Source: Tetraselmis striata (lineage: Eukaryota > Chlorophyta > Chlorodendrophyceae > Chlorodendrales > Chlorodendraceae). From it: DNA of 64,000 bases. The DNA lies in NCBI GenBank assembly GCA_006384855.1, contig VCJN01003481.1:1-64000 (forward strand), in the 5' to 3' direction. The translations under genes and the position numbers were made by a program. This document shows, in pieces, positions 29,962 to 39,209 of this stretch. Numbering within the stretch: the stretch's first letter is position 1; every line of letters starts with the position of its first letter. The notes under the pieces were generated by a model, which did not search any database, had not been told where the DNA came from, and worked only from the letters and a program-made list of their open reading frames with translations.

Positions 29962-31652
29962 CGTGGTACATGACAGTAAGACGCGGTACGTTCGCCACCC
30001 CGGCGACAGCGAGTCCGAGTTGCGGACAGTACGGGGGAAGTTGGCCCCGGGAGGATTTCGGACCCCGGCCGATGATCCTGTCCAAGATGGCGCCGTGTAC
30101 CTGGGTGCTCCAATTAGCCATTACCCCGAGTGGATGACCGGCGCATTGGGGCGGCGCCGGGAGGCCCACGCCACACTGTTGGAGCGCATCGCCTCCTTTG
30201 GCACGTCGGGATACGGCTGCCACCATGGGGCCATGCGGTTGCTGGTCGTATGCGCGGTGCGGCAGACTGGCTTCCTCAGCCGCATGATGCCGCCGTCGGA
30301 GCTGGACCCTTTCTTGGAGGCCGTGGACGCCGCCAACATTTCGGCTGGGTTTTCGCTGCTTGGCCTGGACGCTTGCGACCAGTCTACACCGCGCATGGAG
30401 GCTGCAATCGTTCAGATGAGTATGCCCGCGGATTTTGGCGGTCTGAATCTGGCCTTGCTGCAGTCCGAGGCCCCTGCGGCGTTTTATTCCGCGCAATCGG
30501 TTGTCCTGCCAAAGCTGGTACGGGAGTACGGGCCCGCCCTTGGCCCCTTATACGAGGCGGTCCGCGCCGCGGTGTCGTCCGTGGCTACGAGTGCTTTGCC
30601 ATGGGCGCGTGAGACGCGCCGCGTGTACGAGACTGTACGGGCCCTAACCACGTTACCGCAAGAAGATGTGCGGCGCGCACGCGCGACGCATGGGCACGCC
30701 CACGAGATCTTCGAGTTACTTACGGTCAGTAATGCTACGACCACCGCTGCATCGGATCCAGCAGCTGGTACTACGACCCGTACGGGTACGAGCACTAGCG
30801 GAGGATTGCGCGTCACCACATCTCCTTTTACGGCCACTCCTCTTGGAGTTGGTACTGGTGAGGCCGCCTCTGCTGCCCAGCAATTGCTTCCTATCGGTGG
30901 TACGAGTACTGGCAATACCGTTACTACATGCGCTTTTGTGGCTTTGAAGATACCGTCGCCGGGCGAATTAGTGGCACACCCTCCGTCAGCAGCCAATGTT
31001 TCCCTCCCAGAATCGCTGCCAGGTTCTACTGCTCCGCCCTCGGGTACGGGTTCGGGTGCGACCTCCGATGATCAACCCACGACCATGGTTGTCCAACGCC
31101 ACCTCAGCCGTGCGATTCGCTTGCGTGACTTCGTGGCCCTCGATCTCAGCTTCCAACGTACTGGTGCAGCGGCCTCGCGACTTGATACCCTGCGCCTGTA
31201 CAGCGCGTGCGGGCCGGGCTCCCTATCGCTTTTCCAGTCGGATCACGAGTCCGCCCGCAAGATTCCCCATGCTGCTTATGCGGCCGCCGCTGCGCGGGTA
31301 CTGGGCCTTTGCCCGCGCGGAGGTTCCGCGCTTGTCACTTGCCCTGGCCCAACGTGTGGTATTGATCCCTTATGGCTTCGCTCTACGGATGGCTCGAACC
31401 GGAGCGCTACGGATTTCATCGTGGATCATCTACCCATATGCCCCGTAGCGAACTACAAGCACCGCATGCATACCGCTTTGAAGAATCTGTGGGCATCTGT
31501 GGCAATTGATGCGGGGGCGGTGCTTGACCGGGACCGCTCGGGAGCCGGCGACTTGACCCTTGAGACGAGTGGGCTGCGCCCAGCGGACCGCTCGCGGCCG
31601 TCGGACCTGACGCTGGCGGGGTGGGGAGGGGCAGCGTGCGATTACATGATCG
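29962..31652 (+). pseudogene. 5'-truncated copy of the R2-like retrotransposon
   Basis: From about 29962 the plus strand matches the minus strand of 15.6-17.3 kb almost base for base. It starts just after the FADD motif (HDSKTRYVRHPGDSESELRT) and ends inside the endonuclease domain at CDYMI. The frame is open. Differences from the long copy are few (for example AKLL versus ATLL and SAAF versus SAGF), so the two copies are recent relatives. The 3' end is cut off exactly at the LTR of the Ty3/gypsy element. The 5' truncation is typical of incomplete target-primed reverse transcription. Confidence 0.9.
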
Positions 31653-32177
31653 TGCGACAGTCTCGGGTGCCTCACGCAGGTCAAGCAGACAAGGCTGTCG
31701 TAAACACACAGAAGGCAGCAGAGAGAAAGAAACAATGGTTGCAACGTTGTCACCACCCGCCGCTATTTATGCGTATGGCTAGCTCACAGCTAGCCACCAC
31801 CAAGCGGCACGCGCACTGCTAAGCGCGTCACCGTGGAGAGTCGTGCCTTGAAGTGTCGAACAGGAGGTCGTCGCTTAGAGACCTCCGCACATGTAGTTGA
31901 CACATCAGTTTATACACAAGTATACAACTGATGTTACATAGGCAGGTGCATTATACATATATGCCCGCTACGGGTACGCACATGCGTATTATCCCGTAAC
32001 TACTACTGAACAGTGTACCGGTACCAGTAGGACTCGTCTCATGATTCATCATCCACTACCAGTACTCGTATTGTGGCGCGTGACACACGCGCGCACACAT
32101 ACGATACAGCACGTACTCGTACATGAATGATGCTACGATCATACAGTACCCGTACAGAGTATGCCATTATTGTAACA
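31653..32177 (-). repeat. 3' LTR of the Ty3/gypsy element
   Basis: This is 525 bp in TG...CA form on the minus strand. It contains GCTAGCTGTGAGCTAGC and many short pyrimidine/purine palindromes. It differs from the 5' LTR by small indels (for example GTTACATAGGCAGGTGC versus GTTCCAGAGGCAGGCAC). Confidence 0.9.
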
Positions 32178-32200
32178 CTACATCTCTCCCCCCTTGACAA
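32178..32200 (-). other. Polypurine tract before the 3' LTR
   Basis: On the minus strand AAGGGGGGAGAGATGTAG sits immediately upstream of the 3' LTR start. It is the expected primer for plus-strand DNA synthesis. Confidence 0.8.
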
Positions 32201-32228
32201 CAGTTTGAAATAGCATTCCACAGGCAGT

Positions 32229-35200
32229 TTAATTTGCAGTCGGCACACGTGCCGGGTATTTATGCATATGCTCCACAAATTCAGGTGACTTTACAAAGTC
32301 CAACCATTTGGGAGTAGCCATAAAATCCTGCAATGCTATTGTCCTTTTAACATCAAACAAACGATGCCAAACAGGGGCAATAGACTCATCCGCAAAGTGA
32401 ACAAGAAATTGCAACTGAGTACCACGTAAACCGGGCATGGAACCGATCTTAACGCTGGTAATCTTGTCAATCTCATACTCATCATCAGAGTCGTCACCGG
32501 TACCAACAACAAGAGGTACATGCGGGCGCAACGGCGCAGTGGGACAGGGTCTCAAGTTATTAACATGAAATACTGGGTGCAACTTAACACCAGCAGGTAA
32601 TTTCAGTCGATAACTATGACCGCCAATTTTCTCTACAATAGAAAATGGGCCAAGCTGCTTGTCCATCAGCTTTTTGCAAGGCTGACCTTTGACCTTATGC
32701 AGACGGGTATCCACAGATACTCTATCTCCAACATTGAAGATAGGAGAATTGCGCTGTTGCCTAACACTAGGTCGAACAGTCAATTCATCTTTATGGACAG
32801 CCAACACTGACCGAACCAACTCGTGAATCTCCTTCATATCTTGGATACGTCGCTGAGCATCACGAGAGAATGCTATTGTTGGTCTCATACCAAACAATAC
32901 ATCCGGAGGCGTTTCAGGATTGAAACCATACATAACCTCAAATGGTGCATGCTCAATGCCAAGTGCTTTGTTGGAATTATACGCAAATTCCATCAATGGT
33001 AACTGGTCTACCCAGTTTGAACCATCGAAACAACAAAACGCACGAGCCAACTCAGTGACTATGGCATTAATGCGTTCGGTCAAACCATCTGTTTCAGGAT
33101 GTTGGCCACTAGACATGTTCAATTTAGTGCCAAGTCTCCGCCACAGAGTTTGCCAGAATGCAGACAGGAACCGTGGATCTCTATCAGAGACGATCACACG
33201 AGGTATTCCATGCAGCCTGAATACTTCCTTCAGAAATAATTCAGCTGCCTGTCCACCAGTCACGTTGACTGTGGTTGGAATAAAATGTGCTTGCCGGGAC
33301 AGATGGCAACACACAACCAACATAGTATTATAACCATTACTCTCAGGTAACTCGGTTATAAAATCCAAACCAACCGTATGCCATGGACGTGGCGGTACTG
33401 GTAAGGGCTGTGTTGGTGCAGGTGGCTGCGGACGTGCACGAACACGCCGGCACACCGAACATTGTTCACAATAGGTTTTCACGTCATGTCGTATGCGTGT
33501 CCACCAAAAACGGTCCAAGGCACGTGCCAAGGTGCTTGCATAAGCACGGTGACCAACAGAATCATGTAGCTCATACAATATCTTATTGATGATGTCACGA
33601 TTGGTTGGTATGCAAAGACGTCCATGTCTCCAAAAATAACCATCGTGCTCTACCACATGACCGGACTGCTTCCAACCCCCCCATAAGGAGTAGAACGCGT
33701 CCTCTGCATATCCAGCCTTAATAAGGTGGAGAATATTGTCATCAAGGCTAAGTGACGACGCACTTACAGCCGACAATACCGCAGTACATGGGCGATGTTC
33801 ACTCACGAGTGATTCAGCCGCGTCCGGCACATCCCCGGTCCAATATAAGCCACCGAAACCAATCGGCTTAAAATCCGGTCTACGCGACAACGGATCGGCT
33901 TCATTCCACTTGCCCTTTCGGTATGCAAGAGATATGGACCCAACAAACGGCTGCAAGTCGCGTACATAGCGCACTTGTCGCCGGTTCAACCTTTCTGCCG
34001 GTTGCCTGAGCAGATGACGCAGGGTGTCATGATCTGAGACAACAAGGAATCGACAGCACCCTTCAAGGTAACAACGCCAGTGCTTAATTGATTCACAGAC
34101 AGCCAAAGCTTCCAAATCATAAGCACTGTAGGTATTACCACGCTCAGCTGCATTCAGCTTTCGCGCCCAGTAACTCACTGGTTGAGGACCTCCTCCTTGG
34201 TCCTGCAGTAGCACTGCAGCAAGCCCTACGTTGGACGCATCTGTCGCTACGGTGAACGTCGCATCCGCCCCCATGGAAGGAATGGAAAGACACGGAGCGG
34301 AAATCAGTCGCAGACGAAGGGTCTCAAAGGCTTCCTGACACGCCGGTGACCAGTCAACATGAACTGGTTTAGACTTACGCAATAAGTCAGTCAATGGTGC
34401 AGTTAAATCACTGAAATGATGAATAAACTTAGAGTAGAAATTGCAGAATTGTACAAAACTTCTGACTTCACTCTGAGTTTTAGGGACAGGCCAATCCCTA
34501 ACTGCAGCCACTTTGGCCTCTGAAACAGACAACTTACCATCAGCGACGGTATACCCCAAATAATCCATAGATTGCATGCCAAAGAAACATTTCTTTAATT
34601 GCAACCTCAGATTATATTCATTCAGTTTCTCAAAAACTAAACGAAGGTGCTTTATGTGGTCATCATAATTATCTGAATATATACATATATCATCCAGATA
34701 CACCACCACAAAGTCACGCAAAAATGGTCTCAAGATGTCATTCATCATGCGCTGGAAAGTGGCTGGGGCATTGCACAAACCAAATGGCATTGCAGTCCAC
34801 TCCCATAGACCATCAGGTGTCTGAAACGCTGTCTTGTGGATGTCCTCCTCTGCAATGGCAACCTGCCAATAACCTGATGCTAAATCCAGATGGGTATAGC
34901 AACGGGCATTGCGGAGAGAATCCAACGTTTCATCAATTCGCGGCAAAGGATACATATCCTTTCGAGTGACCTCGTTCAGCCCACGAAAATCGACACACAA
35001 CCGAAGGGATCCATCTGCCTTCTTAACAAAAAGAATAGGCGAACCAAACTCAGATTGACTAGGACGAACAAGTCCAGCGGCAATCGCATCTTTGAGTTGG
35101 CGATCCAATTCAGCACGTTCAGCGGGAGACAAACGATTAAGTCTTTGGCGTTTCATTTTGCCAGTTAACTCAATTTTGTGATCCCATGGCCGATGAACAG

Positions 35201-36737
35201 GCGGCCTGTTGACTGGACGCAAAATTTCAGGAAACTCGTCATACAACAAATGACGAATAGAATCCTTTTGCTCTGGTGTCATAGCATTGTCTAAATGCAG
35301 GTCAGGATCATCCTTTATAACCGACATTTCAACGACATAGAATTCAGCCAAAGAATTATGCTTAGACGCACGAGCAGTTTTGCGCATCAACTTTTGTACC
35401 CTAGTGGAAGTAATCATGCTACATGCAGGAGTACGACCCACTATTACAACAGGTACATGGGTTCCATCCATTAGAGTCATGATACGTTCCGTACCATACT
35501 TAATGGTAACTTGCGCTTCATCAAGCCAAGTTAAACCCAATACAATGTCGGAGACTTTGAGCTCACGCAGTATATAAAATACTCGATTCTCAAATACATG
35601 TCCTCCAACAGACAGAGACACAACAGTTGTATGGCAACATGAGACACGTTGACCATTAGCCAAACGGACAGGTGTTCTGGCTTTCAACTTTTGTATCTGC
35701 AAGTTGTTTCTGCGCACAAAGTCCTCAGATATAAAATCTAAAGATGCCGCATTATCAACCAGTGCATCCACAACGGCGTCATCGTTAATTGTCACATTGA
35801 CTTTCAACAATGGCCTGGGGTCATCCCAACGAGTCAAAGAAGCAATCTGAGGCAAACTTTGCCTTTGCATACTCCAAAATGATGGATCAGTCACATTGAC
35901 AGCATCACACTCATTTATAGACTCAGATGCACGTTCACCAATACCAACGCTAGAATCCGCAACTTTTGCAGAGTCCACGTTAAAACTCACATTTGGACTT
36001 GTGACAGTTTTAGGTATAAAGTCATCAGGAAAAGCACAGTTAGCATCAACTAACCAAATGTTAACCCCATACTTTGGCGGTCTAACATCTTCCTGGACTG
36101 TGGCATTTTTATCAGACCACCTGGTGAACAAAGGTGTCTTTGCCGGGTATTGCTGCAATAGTTTCCAATGCTTTGTCAAAGCACTGAATCTATCAAATGC
36201 AGGCAATACAAACACTCCTACAGTATGTTCTTTAGCCCTACTGCGGCATTGCTCAAAATGCCTCGCAATAGACTCAGTCATATGCCATGGAGGGTGAATA
36301 AACACACGTTCATTCGACAAGTCGCGCGATAATATCGAATCTTGTTCTGAACAGAACGGCAAGTTTCGATGGGTATTCAGACCCTCATTATCCGCACAGC
36401 CCTCCAGCGTAAACTGGAACATCTCATGTAAGGGATCGAAGACTCTATCGACCAGTCGCCACTCGGCACTGACTGCAGTCTTTCTAGGCATACGACGCCT
36501 CAGAGCCTTTACGCGACGATGAGTCGAAACTTTCCGAGCACCCGTTACACAGGCTACTGGCAAAGTCGTACCAGACTCGCGTACACTATTCGAGTTCTCA
36601 TCAGTAGGCGACTCAACATAGTCGTTACTACTCTCAGAGATGACGACATCGTCACTCGAACATGTACTCGTCACAGGTATATCGTCATTCAGACGTGCAT
36701 TAGACAATAATGCGGATACCTCAGGTGCCAATGACAT
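32229..36737 (-). CDS. Ty3/gypsy Pol: protease, reverse transcriptase, RNase H, integrase, chromodomain-like tail
   Basis: This is a 1502-aa frame. A long N-terminal part (about 300 aa) without a recognised domain precedes a retropepsin-like domain. There the usual D(T/S)GAS loop reads LVDNAAS, with a later DIVLGLTWLD. Reverse transcriptase motifs are GSPILFVKKADGSLRLCVDF, LDLASGYWQ, PFGLCNAPATFQ and VVYLDDICIYS. RNase H starts ATDASNVGLAAVL. Integrase has an HHCC finger (HDSVGHRAYAST...YCEQCSVC), VGLDFITELP, SDRDPRF and GLTERINAIV. The C-terminal YEIDKITSVK...LQFLVHF is a degenerate chromodomain, placing it with chromoviruses. It lies in the same frame as gag and is separated by one TAG, so expression probably needs stop-codon readthrough. 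The Met at 36737 may not be used. Confidence 0.93.
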   Translation of the reverse strand: MSLAPEVSALLSNARLNDDIPVTSTCSSDDVVISESSNDYVESPTDENSNSVRESGTTLPVACVTGARKVSTHRRVKALRRRMPRKTAVSAEWRLVDRVFDPLHEMFQFTLEGCADNEGLNTHRNLPFCSEQDSILSRDLSNERVFIHPPWHMTESIARHFEQCRSRAKEHTVGVFVLPAFDRFSALTKHWKLLQQYPAKTPLFTRWSDKNATVQEDVRPPKYGVNIWLVDANCAFPDDFIPKTVTSPNVSFNVDSAKVADSSVGIGERASESINECDAVNVTDPSFWSMQRQSLPQIASLTRWDDPRPLLKVNVTINDDAVVDALVDNAASLDFISEDFVRRNNLQIQKLKARTPVRLANGQRVSCCHTTVVSLSVGGHVFENRVFYILRELKVSDIVLGLTWLDEAQVTIKYGTERIMTLMDGTHVPVVIVGRTPACSMITSTRVQKLMRKTARASKHNSLAEFYVVEMSVIKDDPDLHLDNAMTPEQKDSIRHLLYDEFPEILRPVNRPPVHRPWDHKIELTGKMKRQRLNRLSPAERAELDRQLKDAIAAGLVRPSQSEFGSPILFVKKADGSLRLCVDFRGLNEVTRKDMYPLPRIDETLDSLRNARCYTHLDLASGYWQVAIAEEDIHKTAFQTPDGLWEWTAMPFGLCNAPATFQRMMNDILRPFLRDFVVVYLDDICIYSDNYDDHIKHLRLVFEKLNEYNLRLQLKKCFFGMQSMDYLGYTVADGKLSVSEAKVAAVRDWPVPKTQSEVRSFVQFCNFYSKFIHHFSDLTAPLTDLLRKSKPVHVDWSPACQEAFETLRLRLISAPCLSIPSMGADATFTVATDASNVGLAAVLLQDQGGGPQPVSYWARKLNAAERGNTYSAYDLEALAVCESIKHWRCYLEGCCRFLVVSDHDTLRHLLRQPAERLNRRQVRYVRDLQPFVGSISLAYRKGKWNEADPLSRRPDFKPIGFGGLYWTGDVPDAAESLVSEHRPCTAVLSAVSASSLSLDDNILHLIKAGYAEDAFYSLWGGWKQSGHVVEHDGYFWRHGRLCIPTNRDIINKILYELHDSVGHRAYASTLARALDRFWWTRIRHDVKTYCEQCSVCRRVRARPQPPAPTQPLPVPPRPWHTVGLDFITELPESNGYNTMLVVCCHLSRQAHFIPTTVNVTGGQAAELFLKEVFRLHGIPRVIVSDRDPRFLSAFWQTLWRRLGTKLNMSSGQHPETDGLTERINAIVTELARAFCCFDGSNWVDQLPLMEFAYNSNKALGIEHAPFEVMYGFNPETPPDVLFGMRPTIAFSRDAQRRIQDMKEIHELVRSVLAVHKDELTVRPSVRQQRNSPIFNVGDRVSVDTRLHKVKGQPCKKLMDKQLGPFSIVEKIGGHSYRLKLPAGVKLHPVFHVNNLRPCPTAPLRPHVPLVVGTGDDSDDEYEIDKITSVKIGSMPGLRGTQLQFLVHFADESIAPVWHRLFDVKRTIALQDFMATPKWLDFVKSPEFVEHMHKYPARVPTAN

Positions 36738-36854
36738 ATCGGCAACAGTAACTTCGCAGTCATGCGACTCGACAGTTACTGGACAGCATGATGTAACACA
36801 AACATCACTTACATCCCTATCTACTGAGCTGTCAGCAGCAGAATAAGGGCACCC

Positions 36855-36857
36855 CTA
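36855..36857 (-). other. In-frame TAG between gag and pol, candidate readthrough stop
   Basis: The gag frame ends with ATGAAA TAG GGG TGC and stays open for 39 further codons to the Met at 36737 and on through pol. A single UAG followed by G between in-frame gag and pol is the arrangement of gammaretroviral readthrough; most Ty3/gypsy elements use a frameshift or one fused ORF. Readthrough itself is inference. Confidence 0.7.
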
Positions 36858-38612
36858 TTTCATCTTAGGGCAGTCTTTCAGAAGGTGAGCCTCACCACAC
36901 TTAAAGCATGTTTTAGCAGCCAGATGCTTAGCATACTTCTCAGGCTCATGCATTTTGACATGATTAAGATAATCTACTATCTTTCTGCCAGGTGTGGTGG
37001 TGTTATTACCCTTCTGCTTTCCGTCGCTGGACTTCTGCCTTTTGCCGTTGTTGGTGTGGCGTCCATTGGCTGCGACAGGTGGAGCATCATCTCCACGGTT
37101 GCGCTTGCTCATGTTGGCAGCCTTGGACTTCTTCCTGGAGTCATGTCCTCCATTGCCATTGCCAGCAGGATGTCCATTGGCCACAGGCTTAGCCGCATTG
37201 CCAAGCGCCTTGTTGCTCCCAACCATCGCCGTTGTATACTGCTGTAGCTCAGCGAGTGTCGATGGTTGTCCAGCTCGCTTCTGGTCAGTCACAAACTTAT
37301 GGGCAATCTCTTTAAGCTTATTGTGACTCAATGCAGATGCAAACTTAAGGACCATGAACTCATCAGGAAAGGTTAGTCTGGTCCTTGCTAGGACATCGTT
37401 GAAGGTCTGCACAAAGTCCTTATAATCCAACGGAGAGTCTTGGGGACCAGCAGACACCTGCTTGATGCCATCAAGCTCTATGCATGCATCATGCACTATG
37501 TCATGCATCAATGGTGAGTCTCTAACTGCCTTCACAAACTCTGCAGCGTTGGTAGGACGCAGCGAAGGAGGCTTGGAATCAAATCCCTGCCACCAACGCT
37601 GGAACTTGCCACTCAGAGTCTGCACGGCATATGCAAGACCAGATGCAGTTGTGGACTTCAGTCCCACAGTGCCAAGCAGCTCCGGTAGTCCAGTCAGCCA
37701 TACATCTAGCTTGAGGACATCCTGGCCATCTTGCTTGGGCTGGGTTTGAGCAGACTTCCTCTGGGACTCAGTTAGTTGTGCATCACGCGTCTCATACCAT
37801 GGTATGTCAGTGATTGTTATATTGCTGAGGTCAGTTGCCATCGGATCTACAACTAGATAACGATGCACAGCATGCCAGATAGGGGACTCACAAGAGTCAT
37901 ACCTAAATGCGAATTGTTGAGGAAGCTCAGGGTATGAACGGTTCATCCAGAAACCATTCAACACAGACTTATAAATGGTTGCCCATGAATCACTTACCGC
38001 AGTATGAATCATGAACGGAGGGTACCACACAGTCGTCGGCACAGGCTTGCCTTGACTGTTCAATGCAATGCTCACGGAGTACGAATCCTCAGACTCCGGG
38101 TCTAGGGTGATACTCTCAGGGAAGGTGCGCGCGACGTCGGGTAATGCATCGCCGCCATCATCAGCATTTAGTTCTTCACCAGCTGCAGCCACCGGTGCTA
38201 CTAAATGCGACATGACTAAGGCGTGCGATCTCTCTGGTGTGCGCATCTCCTTCGCTATCTGCTTCGCCGATAGCTTAGATGCATATAAGAAACAACGCAT
38301 GCCCTCGATGTTGAGAATGTCAAACAATTCTAAATCATCTTCATCGACAAGCAAGCCAGTCTCTTCACGCAGTTTGCGCACCGCCGTGCCGCGCACAGAC
38401 TTGTCAGACGCTATCGACTTTCCGACAGGTAAGAAGAGAGTCGATCTAGCGTTCGGTTCAGTCGTCAGAATCACTTGGCGTTCGACCGAGTGACCCTTAC
38501 CGTAAGTCACCACCACGGCTGCACAAACCTTGGTAGTCGACAGGTCGACAGAACTTTCCTCGTTGAGCAGCAGCTCTCGGCTCTTGCCAGCAGAATTCAT
38601 CGACTCGGACAT
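36855..38612 (-). CDS. Ty3/gypsy Gag with N-terminal Nudix-like domain
   Basis: This is a 585-aa protein from ATG 38612, 80 nt after the LTR. Residues about 28-140 look like a Nudix hydrolase fold: VCAAVVVTYG, VILTTE, then LFLPVGKSIASDKSVRGTAV RKLREETGLLV at 60-89, where the Nudix-box metal ligands Glu83-Glu84 and Gly86 are kept, while the box's first Glu is Asp70 (with one extra spacer residue) and the RE pair is Arg-Lys. A capsid-like region follows (LDVWLTGLPELLG, LSGKFQRWWQG, LARTRLTFPDEFMVLKFASA), then a Lys/Asn-rich linker and a terminal zinc knuckle, CFKCGEAHLLKDC, with three rather than four residues before His. I know of no standard Gag with a Nudix domain. Whether it is catalytic is unknown. 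Confidence 0.88.
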   Translation of the reverse strand: MSESMNSAGKSRELLLNEESSVDLSTTKVCAAVVVTYGKGHSVERQVILTTEPNARSTLFLPVGKSIASDKSVRGTAVRKLREETGLLVDEDDLELFDILNIEGMRCFLYASKLSAKQIAKEMRTPERSHALVMSHLVAPVAAAGEELNADDGGDALPDVARTFPESITLDPESEDSYSVSIALNSQGKPVPTTVWYPPFMIHTAVSDSWATIYKSVLNGFWMNRSYPELPQQFAFRYDSCESPIWHAVHRYLVVDPMATDLSNITITDIPWYETRDAQLTESQRKSAQTQPKQDGQDVLKLDVWLTGLPELLGTVGLKSTTASGLAYAVQTLSGKFQRWWQGFDSKPPSLRPTNAAEFVKAVRDSPLMHDIVHDACIELDGIKQVSAGPQDSPLDYKDFVQTFNDVLARTRLTFPDEFMVLKFASALSHNKLKEIAHKFVTDQKRAGQPSTLAELQQYTTAMVGSNKALGNAAKPVANGHPAGNGNGGHDSRKKSKAANMSKRNRGDDAPPVAANGRHTNNGKRQKSSDGKQKGNNTTTPGRKIVDYLNHVKMHEPEKYAKHLAAKTCFKCGEAHLLKDCPKMK

Positions 38613-38677
38613 GTCGAACTGCTCAGTCGAGTTATCTCAGATAAAGCAGTGGAAGCTAGGATAAGGAGCGCAACAGT

Positions 38678-38691
38678 CGCTCCGAAACCAG
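38678..38691 (-). other. Primer-binding site after the 5' LTR
   Basis: Immediately after the 5' LTR the minus strand reads (C)TGGTTTCGGAGC, close to TGGTATCAGAGC, the usual site for the initiator methionine tRNA in plant and algal LTR elements. Two mismatches are visible. Confidence 0.65.
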
Positions 38692-39209
38692 TGCGGCAGT
38701 CTCGGGTGCCTCACGCAGGTCAAGCAGACAAGGCTGTCGTAAACACACAGAAGGCAGCAGAAAGAGAAACAATGGTTACAACGTTGTCACCACCCGCCGC
38801 TATTTATGCGTATGGCTAGCTCACAGCTAGCCACCACCAAGCGGCACGCGCACTGCTAAGCGCGTCACCGTGAAGAGTCGTGCCTCGAAGTGTCGAACAG
38901 GAGGTCGTCGCTTAGAGACCTCCGCACATGTAGTTGACACATCAGTTTATACACAAGTATACAACTGATGTTCCAGAGGCAGGCACATTATACTTGTGCC
39001 CGCTACGGGTACGCACATGCGTATTATCCCGTAACTACTACTGAACAGTGTACCGGTACCAGTAGGACTCGTCTCATGATTCATCATCCACCAGTACTCG
39101 TATTGTGGCGCGTGACACACGCGCGCACACATACGATACATCAGGTACTCGTACATGAATGATGCTACGATCATACAGTACCCGTACAGAGTATGCCATT
39201 ATTGTCACA
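38692..39209 (-). repeat. 5' LTR of the Ty3/gypsy element
   Basis: This is 518 bp, the partner of 31653-32177. It abuts hAT-like relic sequence on its outer side. Confidence 0.9.

Larger units (their letters stand above)
31653..39209 (-). mobile_element. Ty3/gypsy LTR retrotransposon, chromovirus-like
   Basis: This is a 7557-bp element on the minus strand: 5' LTR 38692-39209, primer site, gag, pol, polypurine tract, 3' LTR 31653-32177. The LTRs start TGT(T/G)ACAATAATGG, end GACTG(C/T)CGCA and are highly similar. Pol order is protease, reverse transcriptase, RNase H, integrase and a chromodomain-like tail, so it is Ty3/gypsy. Both long ORFs are intact, and its base composition is visibly more AT-rich than its surroundings. 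The flanking bases (GATCG left, GAGGT right) do not form a target duplication, and the flanks come from two different elements. Confidence 0.95.
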
